Virus record (IMG/VR): IMGVR_UViG_3300025616_000044
Span: 1 to 22,021 of that record
DNA from: a virus
Reading direction: 5' to 3' (one strand)
DNA length: 22,021 nt
The notes below the pieces were generated by a model. That model saw nothing but the letters and a program-made list of their open reading frames with translations. It did not search any database and was not told where the DNA came from. Positions within the stretch are counted from its first letter, which is position 1. Each line of letters starts with the position of its first letter. Shown here one piece after another: positions 1 through 8,029 of the stretch. The position numbers were made by a program, and so were the translations under genes.

Positions 1-371
1 CATTGGTTGTTGGCGAAGTTAACTCTAGTAATGTGTACTTCTCAGGCGGCGGCGGAGGCGGTGGGAACAACGAGGATGGCGGCGGGACTGGCGGATTGGG
101 CGGCGGTGCAACTCGGAGAAAAACCACTCAAGGTCCGGGTATTGCTGGAACCGCTAACACCGGCGGTGGGGCTAGTGGTGGATATGCAATTTCTGCCAAT
201 CAAACCGGAGCAACCGGCGGTTCGGGAGTAATTATTCTTAGAATACCAACTGGTTACACAGCAACATTTTCTGGTGGGGTTACATCTAGCCTTTCTACTG
301 CTATTTCTGGATTTAACATCTATGCAGTTAAAGCGACTTCCACAGGATCAGAAACTGTGACGTTCAGCTAA
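1..371 (+). CDS. Glycine-rich phage tail protein, C-terminal part (5' truncated by window edge)
   Basis: The open frame runs in from the left edge, so only the last ~122 residues are visible. The TTG at position 3 is not a credible start. The visible part opens with a dense glycine tract (GGGGGGG, GGGTGGLGGGA) with few other residues. It continues to GGSGVIILRIP and a short Thr/Ser-rich beta-type tail. A Gly-rich stretch followed by 'GSGV(V/I)I(I/L)R' is the usual signature of the glycine-rich domain at the ends of phage tail fibre or adhesin proteins. By family knowledge this would be a virion surface protein involved in receptor contact. It is followed 9 bp later by the next gene and belongs to the adhesion cassette that continues to about 4.7 kb. 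The N-terminal attachment domain is outside the window, so the exact tail component cannot be named. Confidence 0.8.
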   Translation, partial: LVVGEVNSSNVYFSGGGGGGGNNEDGGGTGGLGGGATRRKTTQGPGIAGTANTGGGASGGYAISANQTGATGGSGVIILRIPTGYTATFSGGVTSSLSTAISGFNIYAVKATSTGSETVTFS

Positions 372-380
372 GGAATACAA

Positions 381-737
381 ATGGCACATTTTGCAAAACT
401 TGACAAAAACAATTTTGTTGTATTTGTTACTGTTGGTCGCGACGAAGACAAAGAAGATGAATTGACTTCTAGGACTGGCGATGTTTATAAGCAAACCAGT
501 TACAACACAATTGGTGGTGTTCACGTCCTTGGCGGCACACCATTTCGCAAAAATTACGCAGGTATCGGGTACAAGTACGACCCCCAACGCGACGCTTTTA
601 TTCCTCCGCAACCTTTCCTGAGCTGGACGCTCAACGAAAAAACGTGCTTATGGGATGCTCCTGTTGCATATCCATCGGACGGCGAGCGGTATCAATGGAA
701 CGAGGAAACAACTTCTTGGGTGTTGATCAATGTATAA
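381..737 (+). CDS. Small conserved phage virion-associated protein, 118 aa
   Basis: This is a complete ORF with a good Shine-Dalgarno (AAGGAA at 370-375, 5 nt before ATG). The protein begins MAHFAKLDKNNFVVFV. Its second half carries the conserved blocks FRKNYAGIGYKYDPQRDAFIPP and WTLNEKTCLWDAP, ending in RYQWNEETTSW. I recognise this as a small family found widely in marine and freshwater tailed phages, usually close to tail-fibre genes. Its molecular function is not established. The repeated W-x-x-x-E/N-x-x-x-x-W pattern suggests a compact beta-sheet protein, possibly a fibre tip, fibre chaperone or decoration component; that is inference. It lies between the glycine-rich tail protein and a gene whose ATG overlaps its last codons (730-737). 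Confidence 0.85.
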   Translation: MAHFAKLDKNNFVVFVTVGRDEDKEDELTSRTGDVYKQTSYNTIGGVHVLGGTPFRKNYAGIGYKYDPQRDAFIPPQPFLSWTLNEKTCLWDAPVAYPSDGERYQWNEETTSWVLINV

Positions 738-1059
738 CTCACCATTTACGCCGTTTGGCCCGACCTACCTTGTTGGCACGTCTCCGGTGCAGGTTTCGAC
801 CAACAACAACGACAACCCTACAAGCTATCGGGTCCGCAATACCAGCGCTTCGGCGCAGTATCTTGCATGGGTAGCACCGGCTCCTGGCAATGCAACCCCA
901 ACGATTACGGTTGCAGCTCCGACAGCCGGAAGCCCGAAGCGGCAGACGCTTGGATTCTTGCCTAGCTCAGTTGAGGTCTTTGGCGGCATTCCTGCAAACG
1001 CTTGGTTCCAAGCTGACGCAGTTGGAGCCTTTGAAATTACTCCAGGCGAAGGACTCTAA
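730..1059 (+). CDS. Phage structural-type hypothetical protein, 109 aa
   Basis: The ORF starts at ATG 730 inside the end of the preceding gene (8-base overlap) and stops at TAA 1057-1059, sharing its last base with the next ATG. The protein is rich in Thr, Ala, Pro and Asn and has no membrane segment or catalytic motif. It reads as a small beta-sandwich-like virion protein, from TPFGPTYLVGTSPVQV through YRVRNTSASAQYLAWVAP to VFGGIPANAWFQADAVGAFE and a terminal TPGEGL. Similar short proteins occur beside fibre genes in podoviruses, but I know of no assigned function. The translational overlap on both sides suggests it is made together with the fibre proteins. A decoration, head-fibre or fibre-associated role is possible. 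Confidence 0.75.
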   Translation: MYNSPFTPFGPTYLVGTSPVQVSTNNNDNPTSYRVRNTSASAQYLAWVAPAPGNATPTITVAAPTAGSPKRQTLGFLPSSVEVFGGIPANAWFQADAVGAFEITPGEGL

Positions 1060-2186
1060 TGGCTCTCAGGGCAATTGCTGGTGGTGGTGGTGGCGGCGGC
1101 AGCGGCACGGTCACGACCGTCAGCGTTGCTTCTGCCAATGGCCTTGCTGGAACGGTTGCAAATGCAACGACGTCACCATCTATCACGCTTAGCACGACCG
1201 TCACAGGCGTTCTGAAAGGCGATGGCACGACCGTCAGCGCTGCCGTAGCAAATACGGACTACCTGACACCACCGAGCGGCTCAGCACTGCTTAAAGCGGG
1301 TGGTGGTGGCGCTCTTGCCAATGCGTCAGCAGGTACGGATTTCCAAGCTCCGATCAGTTTGACAACAGTCGGCACAAGTGGAGCGGCGACGTTTGCCGCT
1401 AATGTGCTTAACATTCCAAATTACGCTGCTGGCGCTGGTACTGGCACGGTCACCAGCGCATCGGTTGTTAGCGCAAACGGTTTTGCTGGTACGGTTGCAT
1501 CGGCTACCACGACGCCAGCAATCACGCTTACGACCAGCATCAGCGGAATGCTCAAGGGCAGCGGTGGAGCGCTTGCGGCGGCGACTGCCAATACGGACTT
1601 TCAATCGCCGATCTCGCTGACAACGGTCGGGTCAACTGGCGCAGCGACGTTTGCTTCAAACGTGCTTAACATTCCCAACTACAGCGTGGCTGGAACGGTC
1701 ACCAGCGTAGCGACGGGAACAGGGCTGACTGGTGGGCCAATCACCGGCTCCGGCACGATTGCAATTGATTCAACGGTGGTTACGCTGACCGGCACTCAAA
1801 CGCTGACCAACAAGACCGTAACGGCTTTAGCGAGCGCGTCAACGGTTCAAGATAGCGATGGCAATAGCTACGCTTTTGGCTATCGGACAATGCCTCAGTC
1901 GGCCAATACGAGCGGCACGCTGATTTTGTCTGATAACGCCAAGCATTACTACGTCACTGGCAGCGTTACGGTTCCGCTCAATGCAACGGTTGGGTTCGAC
2001 ATTGGCACAGTGATCACAATTGTCAGCAACAACACGGCGCTCAGCATCATTCCGGCGTCTGGCGTCACGCTTCAGCTCGCCAACTCTAGTTCTGCCGGCA
2101 CTCGATCATTGGCCAGCAACGGTATTGCGACGATGCTTAAGGTCGCTGTCAATACGTGGTATGTCAGCGGGACCGGCGTGACATGA
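1059..2186 (+). CDS. Repeat-built phage tail fibre protein, 375 aa
   Basis: ATG 1059 overlaps the previous stop (TAATG). After a Gly-rich leader (IAGGGGGGGSG) the protein is built of tandem repeats. A block beginning GTVTTVSVASANGLAGTVA and ending near NTDY/NTDF occurs twice, at about residues 17-90 and 131-180. The block ISLTTVG..GAATFA.NVLNIPNY also occurs twice. A third, partial unit follows (GTVTSVATGTGLTGG), then the widespread fibre motif VTLTGTQTLTNKTV. The C-terminal third (residues ~270-375) is non-repetitive and would hold the tip domain. Such repeats are typical of trimeric fibre shafts of podoviruses and siphoviruses. No tailspike depolymerase signature is visible. The gene ends with an ATGA overlap with the beta-propeller gene, so the two products are probably made together. 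Confidence 0.85.
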   Translation: MALRAIAGGGGGGGSGTVTTVSVASANGLAGTVANATTSPSITLSTTVTGVLKGDGTTVSAAVANTDYLTPPSGSALLKAGGGGALANASAGTDFQAPISLTTVGTSGAATFAANVLNIPNYAAGAGTGTVTSASVVSANGFAGTVASATTTPAITLTTSISGMLKGSGGALAAATANTDFQSPISLTTVGSTGAATFASNVLNIPNYSVAGTVTSVATGTGLTGGPITGSGTIAIDSTVVTLTGTQTLTNKTVTALASASTVQDSDGNSYAFGYRTMPQSANTSGTLILSDNAKHYYVTGSVTVPLNATVGFDIGTVITIVSNNTALSIIPASGVTLQLANSSSAGTRSLASNGIATMLKVAVNTWYVSGTGVT

Positions 2187-3265
2187 GTGGTTTTCTGGGG
2201 ATGATGTTCCCTAGCGGCGGTTCTGGTGGTTTGCCTCCGGTTACGCCGTCGACCTACATCGCATTTGGTGGAACAACGGCAGCAAAGCGCATCTCGGTTT
2301 ATGGTTGGGATTCTGCAAGTGGATTCGGGTCACTTTTCACGACGCCAAGCATTCCAAACAACATCAGCCAGGTTTCATTTGTCCGTGACAACTCTGTTTT
2401 TTCAGCGTCATTTGTTGCCGCTCCTTATTTCAGCGTCTGGCAATGGTCTGGTCTTGGTTTTGGGACGCAATATTCCAATCCTGGCAGTTCTCTAAGCCCA
2501 TCAACCGGAGGTCCGGCAGGGTTTACTTGGACCAAGACGGTTGACGCGATTCTGACGTCAAACGCAACGGCAGTATCGTATCCGCAAGCATGGGCTTGGA
2601 GCCAATCCAGCGGATTTGGATCTAAGTATTCAAACGGCTCAGCGATTAACTCGGTTGGTGCAACGACTGGCATCACGCTAAACGGTGACAATACTCAGGT
2701 TGCATTCAGTCAAAACGCAGGAACGGCAATTTCGCTTTATCCATGGTCATCATCGACCGGGTTTGGCACTCGATACTCAAATCCGGTGACAATTCCTCCG
2801 TTTGGCAACAATCCTGGCAGCGTATCGTTCAACCAAACAACGAATGACGTTGCGATTGGCAGCACCGCATCACCGTTTATTGCTGCTTATCCGGTAACGT
2901 CGGCGGGTTTTGGCGTTAAATATTCCAACCCATCATCAGCAATTGGTGGCACGGTTTATTCGGTTAGATTCTCTCCTACTGGTGGTCAGCTTGCTGTTGG
3001 AAACAACTCAACGCCGGCAGCGCTAAAGATCTATCAATGGGGTGCTGGTTTCGGTTCTTTATATTCTGGACCGTCAATAAGCACGACAGTCAATTCTGCT
3101 GACTGGTCTAGCACGGGATCAGAAATTGCCGGCGCAACATCAGCAGTTATTCCATACGTCAGAGCATATCCTTGGACGTCTGGTGGAGTTGGGTCTCAAT
3201 ATACAAACCCATCAACAACGCCAGGCGTTCCCAATTGTGTATCATTTAGCAATCAGACAAGGTAA
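2183..3265 (+). CDS. Seven-repeat putative beta-propeller protein in the tail-fibre cassette, 360 aa
   Basis: The best start is ATG 2183, which forms an ATGA overlap with the fibre gene; an upstream in-frame GTG at 2156 is less likely. The protein consists of seven imperfect repeats of about 45-52 residues. Each ends in a motif like GFG(S/T)xYSNP. These motifs begin at about residues 48, 93, 145, 194, 243, 290 and 336. Each repeat is preceded by a WxW/YPW pair (for example SVWQWSG, ISLYPWSS, RAYPWTS) and by a beta-strand such as VSFVRDN or VRFSPTG. Seven WD40-like units with extra strands at both termini are the expected layout of a closed seven-bladed beta-propeller; that fold is inferred. 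There is no signal peptide and no catalytic motif. Its position suggests an adhesin or receptor-binding part of the tail. Confidence 0.8.
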   Translation: MSGFLGMMFPSGGSGGLPPVTPSTYIAFGGTTAAKRISVYGWDSASGFGSLFTTPSIPNNISQVSFVRDNSVFSASFVAAPYFSVWQWSGLGFGTQYSNPGSSLSPSTGGPAGFTWTKTVDAILTSNATAVSYPQAWAWSQSSGFGSKYSNGSAINSVGATTGITLNGDNTQVAFSQNAGTAISLYPWSSSTGFGTRYSNPVTIPPFGNNPGSVSFNQTTNDVAIGSTASPFIAAYPVTSAGFGVKYSNPSSAIGGTVYSVRFSPTGGQLAVGNNSTPAALKIYQWGAGFGSLYSGPSISTTVNSADWSSTGSEIAGATSAVIPYVRAYPWTSGGVGSQYTNPSTTPGVPNCVSFSNQTR

Positions 3266-3268
3266 ATC

Positions 3269-3634
3269 ATGATCACCGATCAAGAAAAGCAAGCCGGCTT
3301 AGTCATGAATGCTTTCCACCGTGAAATGGAAATCTACGGCTACCAGCTCAACATTGACAACTACTCGGCAATGCTGGACGCGCTTCCGGCTGGCGAATGG
3401 CCAGCAGACTTGGAAGCATTTCGAACGATTAAGACCGAAGATTTGCCGCACGATCTAAGCGATGGTCAAGTGGCTCAGATCAACGATTATCAATATCGTG
3501 ATCGTCTGCGCGTTCTGGTTCGCACCGAAAAGGCTGAACAGAATAAGTCGATTCGGGTGCGTGACGTGCTGAAAGCGCAGATTGGATCTAACTATGATGC
3601 ACTGGTTGCAGCTTACAAAATCAGCCAAGGTTAA
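3269..3634 (+). CDS. Conserved phage hypothetical protein, 121 aa
   Basis: ATG 3269 follows the propeller stop by 3 bp and is preceded by AAGG (3259-3262). The protein is mainly alpha-helical by composition. It starts MITDQEKQAGLVMNAFHREM, has a central segment IDNYSAMLDALPAGEWPADL, and ends in a charged helix (RVLVRTEKAEQNKSIRVRDVLKAQIG). No motif identifies an enzyme and there is no membrane segment. Sitting between two tail-tip/fibre proteins, it could be a fibre-assembly chaperone or a small virion protein. I cannot assign a family with confidence. Coding status is supported by tight spacing with both neighbours (3 bp and 2 bp) and by a protein-like composition. Confidence 0.75.
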   Translation: MITDQEKQAGLVMNAFHREMEIYGYQLNIDNYSAMLDALPAGEWPADLEAFRTIKTEDLPHDLSDGQVAQINDYQYRDRLRVLVRTEKAEQNKSIRVRDVLKAQIGSNYDALVAAYKISQG

Positions 3635-3636
3635 TC

Positions 3637-4701
3637 ATGGCCGTTAGACTTTCCCCGTTAGCTGGCGCCGGTTGGCAGTTTTTCGATAACCTCGGAATCC
3701 CGCTGAATGGTGGTCTGCTGTATACGTACACCGCAGGAACAACGACGCCACAAGCGACGTATACCAGCAACACGGGAACCATTGCCAATGCCAATCCAAT
3801 TGTGCTGGATGCCGCAGGGCGCACCGCTAACGAGGTTTGGCTGACGGTCGGAGTGTCTTATAAGTTTGTGCTCCAGACTAGCGCGGCGGTCACGATTGGC
3901 ACTTACGATAACGTCTCTGGCATCAATGATCTGACGGGCATTACAAGCGGATCGTCGATTCTGCGTGGCGATGGATCGGGCGGCATCGGCAACGTGACAA
4001 TTGGTTCAGGGTTGAGCTACGTTGGCAGCACGCTATCCACGACCGGCCAATCTTTGCCTAGCAGCGGTGGTGGCTATTTGTACCGTGACTCGGTATCGTC
4101 AGCGCTTAATTACGACGCAATCATCAAGCGTGCAGCGCTTCCGGTTGCCACGACAGCTCAGATCGGTGCCTTGCGACCTGATGGAACGACGATCACCATT
4201 GGCGGCACCAACAACGAAATTATCAGCGCTGTTGCCACGACGCCAACGATCAGCACCGGCGTCTTGCAATTCAGCTTGTACTACAAGGTAACCAGCGGAT
4301 CAGACACGTTTACTGTTCCGTCTGGCGTCACTCGGTTGCGAGCCACAATCGGCAGCGGCGTTTACTCAAACGGCACGACCGTTATTTACACGGTTGCCGC
4401 TGGTTTCATCACGGTCACGCCTGGCGCATCAATTGCGATCACCAATGGTGGTGCTGCCGGCAACACAAGCATTGGCTCATATCTGACGGCACAAGGTCCG
4501 ACCGGATCAACGCCAGGGCCGGCGGGTGGTTCTGCGTTGAATTCAACATTTTCAATTGGCTCAGCAAACTACATCACCAAGACATTTGACGGGGCACTGG
4601 CAAACCAATGCCGAGGAACAACCAACATTGTGCCGGTTCAAGCGCTATACGATGGGGCGTCTCCTCCGACGCTCAATGGCTACGTGATCATTGAGTATTG
4701 A
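3637..4701 (+). CDS. Phage tail fibre/tailspike-like protein with conserved N-terminal domain, 354 aa
   Basis: ATG 3637 is preceded by AAGG (3627-3630). The N-terminal ~110 residues form a well-known phage domain: [56 protein letters not shown] and [18 protein letters not shown]. This module is usually found at the start of podovirus tail-fibre or tailspike proteins and probably anchors them to the tail or to another fibre. A shaft of short Gly/Ser/Thr beta repeats follows ([18 protein letters not shown]). From about residue 215 there is a C-terminal domain ([20 protein letters not shown], then [20 protein letters not shown]) resembling the glycine-rich fibre-tip domain also present in the first gene. 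The final TGA ends 2 bp before the ATG of the gp4-like gene. Confidence 0.85.
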   Translation: MAVRLSPLAGAGWQFFDNLGIPLNGGLLYTYTAGTTTPQATYTSNTGTIANANPIVLDAAGRTANEVWLTVGVSYKFVLQTSAAVTIGTYDNVSGINDLTGITSGSSILRGDGSGGIGNVTIGSGLSYVGSTLSTTGQSLPSSGGGYLYRDSVSSALNYDAIIKRAALPVATTAQIGALRPDGTTITIGGTNNEIISAVATTPTISTGVLQFSLYYKVTSGSDTFTVPSGVTRLRATIGSGVYSNGTTVIYTVAAGFITVTPGASIAITNGGAAGNTSIGSYLTAQGPTGSTPGPAGGSALNSTFSIGSANYITKTFDGALANQCRGTTNIVPVQALYDGASPPTLNGYVIIEY

Positions 4702-4703
4702 CC

Positions 4704-5672
4704 ATGACTGCGCCAATTGAAATCATTTCGCGGTCTCTGAAAGACATTGGGGCGCTCGAGGCTGGCGAAACGCCAACGACCGACGCAGCCCAGGATGCGT
4801 TCGATATGTTGAACGACATATTGGACCAATGGTCAAACGAACGGATGATGATCAGTTATCAGACTGAAATTATCTTTCCGACGTCAACCAATCAGGTTCA
4901 GTACACAATCGGACCTGGTGGTCAAGTCGGAGCAGTATTTACCGGCTCCATCTCCGGCACGACGCTAACGGTCACGGCGCTAACAAGCGGATCGGTGCAA
5001 CTCGGTCAGACTTTGGTTGGAACAGGTATCGCAACTGGCACGACGATTGTGCAGTTTGTCACCGGCGCTGGCGGCAATGTCAACGAATTCGGCACGTATA
5101 TTGTCAGCACAAGCCAGACGGTTGCCAGCACCACAATCACGGCGAGCTATCAGCGTCCGGTCAGCATCAACAGCGCGTTTGTGCGCGTGATCAACCAGTC
5201 TGGTGGTGGTGGCCAATCTCAGAACTCGCTGGATTATCCTGTTGCAGTCATTGGATTGGATCAGTACGAGCTGATTGGTCTCAAGAGTCTCAACGGACCC
5301 TGGCCGAAAGCGCTCTACTATCAACCGGCTGAGCTGCTTGGCACGATCTATCTCTGGCCAGCTCCGGCGCAGGGCGAAATGCACATTTTTGCCGACACGA
5401 TGTTTCGGCGCTATAGCAATCTCTACGAGTCGATTGCTCTGCCGCAGGGCTATCTAATGGCTCTGCGTTGGTGTTTGGCCGAGCGTCTATGCCCAATGTA
5501 CGGAAAAAATTCGCAGACGCAGCTCGCTATGATCAACGCTTACGCAGCGCAAGCTAAAGCCACGCTCAAGCGTACCAATATGCGACCGAGCCTAACGGCA
5601 CAATTCCCTGACGTTCTGTTCTCCGGCAAAGCCAAGGACGCGAGCTGGATCTTGACCGGCGGGTTTGTGTAA
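4704..5672 (+). CDS. P22 gp4-like tail accessory factor (head-tail completion protein) with inserted domain, 322 aa
   Basis: I place the start at ATG 4704, not the TTG at 4698. The N-terminus ([40 protein letters not shown]) and the C-terminal half ([20 protein letters not shown], then [10 protein letters not shown] and [20 protein letters not shown]) match the P22 gp4 family. In P22, gp4 binds the portal ring and is the platform for gp10 and the tailspikes. Family members are usually about 160-250 residues, so this one is long. The excess is a block at about residues 77-147 ([20 protein letters not shown] to [17 protein letters not shown]) placed between the canonical 'YTIGPGG' and 'INSAFVRV'. 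This block resembles small beta domains found in many phage tail proteins. The stop overlaps the next start (TAATG). Confidence 0.88.
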   Translation: MTAPIEIISRSLKDIGALEAGETPTTDAAQDAFDMLNDILDQWSNERMMISYQTEIIFPTSTNQVQYTIGPGGQVGAVFTGSISGTTLTVTALTSGSVQLGQTLVGTGIATGTTIVQFVTGAGGNVNEFGTYIVSTSQTVASTTITASYQRPVSINSAFVRVINQSGGGGQSQNSLDYPVAVIGLDQYELIGLKSLNGPWPKALYYQPAELLGTIYLWPAPAQGEMHIFADTMFRRYSNLYESIALPQGYLMALRWCLAERLCPMYGKNSQTQLAMINAYAAQAKATLKRTNMRPSLTAQFPDVLFSGKAKDASWILTGGFV

Positions 5673-7147
5673 TGGCTGACTTTGGGTTTGTTGGAGCGTC
5701 TTACGAAGCTCCGACCATCTACCAAGATGCCCAAGAGTGCATCAACTGGTATCCCGAGATTGATCCGGTAAAGCCCGATGGATCGCGCGGCGTTATCGCG
5801 TTGCTGCCGACTCCCGGTTACCAAACGATTGTCACGCTGCCAAACGGTCCCGTGCGCGGAATGAGAGCGATCAACCCATTTGGGCAGATGGTCGCGGTCG
5901 CAGCTAACAAGTTGTACGTGATCCTTGCAGACTGGTCGTATACCGAGGTTGGGACGCTTATTACGTCGAGCGGACCCGTTAGCATCACCGAGATCCAAAC
6001 GACCGATGACGGGGCTTCTAACGGCGTTGTGGCGTATATCGTCGATGGGTCTGCGCGATATATTTACAATCTGACAACCAGCACGTTTGCCCAACTATCC
6101 AGCGATGGACCGTGGGCCGATGCAACGGTTTGTGACTATGCCAACGGCTACGTGGTTTACAACAAGCCAAACAGCCAGCTATTCACGTCAACCGATCCTG
6201 GCTCAGCCTATACGACCAGCACGCTCTATGGTCGCAAAGATGGCGGGTCGGACAATCTGGTCTCGTTGTTTTTTGATCACCAGCAGCTATTCTTGTTTGG
6301 CGAATACACGACTGAGGTCTGGGTTGAATCACCAGGCACCGACCCGACGATTGCCAGCTTTCCATTTGCGCCGATCAGCGGAACATTTATTCAGCACGGC
6401 ATCAACGCGCCATTTTCTGTCGCTCGATGGTCCGAATCGTTTATGTTTGTCACGCGGGATCTATTGGGTCACGCGACCATCGGCACCATTAATGGTTACC
6501 AATTTATTAGACTATCAACCCATGCGGTTGAGAACTCGCTGATTGGTTACGACGTCTCGGATGCAATTGCCTACTCCATGCAGATCACAGGGCATGAGTG
6601 GTACATCGTCACATTTCCACAAGCCAATCTGACGTGGGTCTATGACTCCACGACAAAGCTCTGGTTCAAGTGGATGAGCTTGGATCTGTTGAACAACTTC
6701 CAGCGCAATCGCGGCAATTGTGCGACGTTTTTTAACACGTACAACTTGGTTGGCGACTACCAGAACGGCAAGATCTACATTGTAGATACCGAGGTGTTCA
6801 CCGAGGGCGGCAACCCGATTCGGCGTCTGCGTCGCACTCCTCACTTGGTTTCTGATTTCCAGCGCGAATACTTCGACGAGCTGCAAATCCAATTTCAGCC
6901 TGGCGTCGGCACAAGTACCGGACAGGGACAAAACCCACAAGCGATGCTGCGCTGGTCAAACGATGGCGGCAGCACTTGGTCGAATGAGCATTGGACCGGC
7001 ATCGGGCGCATAGGCAAATACCAAAACAGAGCAATTTGGCGTCGGCTCGGCATGGCCAGAGATCGGGTCTGGGAAGTGTCAATCAGCGATCCGGTCAAGG
7101 CAGCAATCATCTCGGCAAACCTCAAGGCAAGCGTGGGTGATAACTGA
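5672..7147 (+). CDS. P22 gp10-like packaged DNA stabilisation protein, 491 aa
   Basis: ATG 5672 overlaps the gp4-like stop. The protein matches the phage stabilisation family (P22 gp10, tail hub). It begins GFVGASYEAPTIYQDAQECI with the conserved NWYPE, then LLPTPGYQTIV and MRAINPFGQMVAVAANKLYV. The middle carries HGINAPFSVARWSESFMFVT and GYQFIRLSTHAVE, followed by WVYDSTTKLWFKW. In P22, gp10 assembles on gp4 and closes the portal channel after packaging so that DNA does not leak; by homology this should be a hexameric tail-hub protein. Length is close to that of P22 gp10. No signal peptide or membrane segment is visible. It is followed, with a TGATG overlap, by a short fibre-like gene in the place where P22 has its tail needle. 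Confidence 0.9.
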   Translation: MADFGFVGASYEAPTIYQDAQECINWYPEIDPVKPDGSRGVIALLPTPGYQTIVTLPNGPVRGMRAINPFGQMVAVAANKLYVILADWSYTEVGTLITSSGPVSITEIQTTDDGASNGVVAYIVDGSARYIYNLTTSTFAQLSSDGPWADATVCDYANGYVVYNKPNSQLFTSTDPGSAYTTSTLYGRKDGGSDNLVSLFFDHQQLFLFGEYTTEVWVESPGTDPTIASFPFAPISGTFIQHGINAPFSVARWSESFMFVTRDLLGHATIGTINGYQFIRLSTHAVENSLIGYDVSDAIAYSMQITGHEWYIVTFPQANLTWVYDSTTKLWFKWMSLDLLNNFQRNRGNCATFFNTYNLVGDYQNGKIYIVDTEVFTEGGNPIRRLRRTPHLVSDFQREYFDELQIQFQPGVGTSTGQGQNPQAMLRWSNDGGSTWSNEHWTGIGRIGKYQNRAIWRRLGMARDRVWEVSISDPVKAAIISANLKASVGDN

Positions 7148-7674
7148 TGGCAACGACCTATCTGCGATACCCACAATCGCCATTTCTTGATCCGGTCACC
7201 AGTCGGCCAGCGCGGGAATGGTTGATTTGGTTGCAAAACCCTAACGTGCAGACGATTACGGTTGGCGTTGGGCTGGTCAATAGCGTCAACGGTGGCACGA
7301 CGGGTTTGACGCCAGCGGCGGCAACGTCTGGCGCGGTTACGTTGGGCGGAACGCTCAACACGGCATCCGGCGGCACTGGCGCCAATACGCTAACAGGCTA
7401 CGTCAAGGGCGCCGGCACAACACCGCTCACGGCGAGCGCAACAATTCCAATTGCGGACGTCTCTGGCGCTGGCACGATGGCGACGCAGAATGCCAGCAGC
7501 GTAGCAATCACGGGTGGATCGGTTGCCGGCACGTCAGTCAGCGCAACCACGCTCACAACGTCCAGCACCGTGACAGTCAATAACTTAGCAGCATCCGGCA
7601 CTCATACGGTGATTGCAAAATGGTTGCCGGTTGTTTGTGACGGTACAACTTATTACTTGCCGCTGTACAATTGA
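7147..7674 (+). CDS. Short tail fibre-like protein next to the tail hub, 175 aa
   Basis: ATG 7147 overlaps the gp10-like stop (TGATG). The N-terminal ~35 residues (YLRYPQSPFLDPVTSRPARE, then WLIWLQNP) form a conserved leader that I associate with proteins encoded just after gp10-like genes. The rest is a low-complexity Thr/Gly/Ala beta-repeat fibre with motifs GGTTGLTPAAATSGAVTLGG, LNTASGGTGANTLTGYVKG and TIPIADVSGAG, ending in a short globular tip (VVCDGTTYYLPLYN). These repeats are common in phage fibre shafts. Its position matches the gp26 tail-needle slot of P22, but the predicted beta-repeat composition is unlike the coiled-coil needle. I therefore infer a short fibre or plug attached to the hub, and do not call it gp26. 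Confidence 0.75.
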   Translation: MATTYLRYPQSPFLDPVTSRPAREWLIWLQNPNVQTITVGVGLVNSVNGGTTGLTPAAATSGAVTLGGTLNTASGGTGANTLTGYVKGAGTTPLTASATIPIADVSGAGTMATQNASSVAITGGSVAGTSVSATTLTTSSTVTVNNLAASGTHTVIAKWLPVVCDGTTYYLPLYN

Positions 7675-8027
7675 TGCAAGCCAACGAATTATTCAAGCAT
7701 TTTGCTGGTCGATTTGATGTTGACCCACAGGTAAAACATCATTTTTCAGGCGGCATCTATGCCAAGCAAATGTTTATCCCGAAGGGATACGTTGCTGCGA
7801 CCCACAAGCATACTTATTCCCATTTGAGTATACTGGCATCGGGTCAAGTGATTGTTTCGACTGATGATTCTGTCGAAAGTTACAACGCTCCAGCGTGCAT
7901 TGAGATCAAAGCCGGCACTCACCACAAGATTGAAGCGTTGCAGGATTGCGTATGGTTTTGCATCCATGCAACGGACGAAACAGACGAAGATGCAATTGAT
8001 GCTGTGTTAATCAGCAAAGGAATTTGA
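7674..8027 (+). CDS. Cupin-domain protein, 117 aa
   Basis: The start is ATG 7674, sharing its A with the previous TGA; the in-frame TTG at 7671 is rejected. The protein is a single compact cupin. Motif 1 is seen as THKHTYSHLSILASGQVIV, with potential metal ligands H44, H46 and H50. The second half has IEIKAGTHHKIEALQDCVWF with H83/H84, then CIHATDETDED. Conserved glycines at the strand turns (G54-equivalent and G81) fit a one-domain jelly roll. Its substrate is unknown; small cupins include isomerases, oxygenases and plain sugar-binding proteins. It lies in translational overlap between tail and ejection genes, so it is probably expressed late and may be a virion or glycan-related component. 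That role is inference. Confidence 0.82.
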   Translation: MQANELFKHFAGRFDVDPQVKHHFSGGIYAKQMFIPKGYVAATHKHTYSHLSILASGQVIVSTDDSVESYNAPACIEIKAGTHHKIEALQDCVWFCIHATDETDEDAIDAVLISKGI

Positions 8028-8029
8028 TC

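Noticed and set aside
2156-2182. GTG start adding nine residues to the propeller protein
   Set aside because: ATG 2183 gives the ATGA overlap typical of this operon, and the added residues (MVCQRDRRD) look non-native.
4980-5384. Long minus-strand ORF inside the gp4-like gene
   Set aside because: The plus-strand protein has clear family motifs across the region; the reverse ORF is Arg/Cys-rich and has no neighbours on that strand.
5540-6094. 184-codon minus-strand ORF inside the gp10-like gene
   Set aside because: Long because of codon bias, but it conflicts with well-recognised gp4-like and gp10-like coding on the plus strand.
7147-7674. Naming this gene gp26 (tail needle)
   Set aside because: Position fits, but the beta-repeat composition lacks the coiled-coil heptads of the P22 needle.
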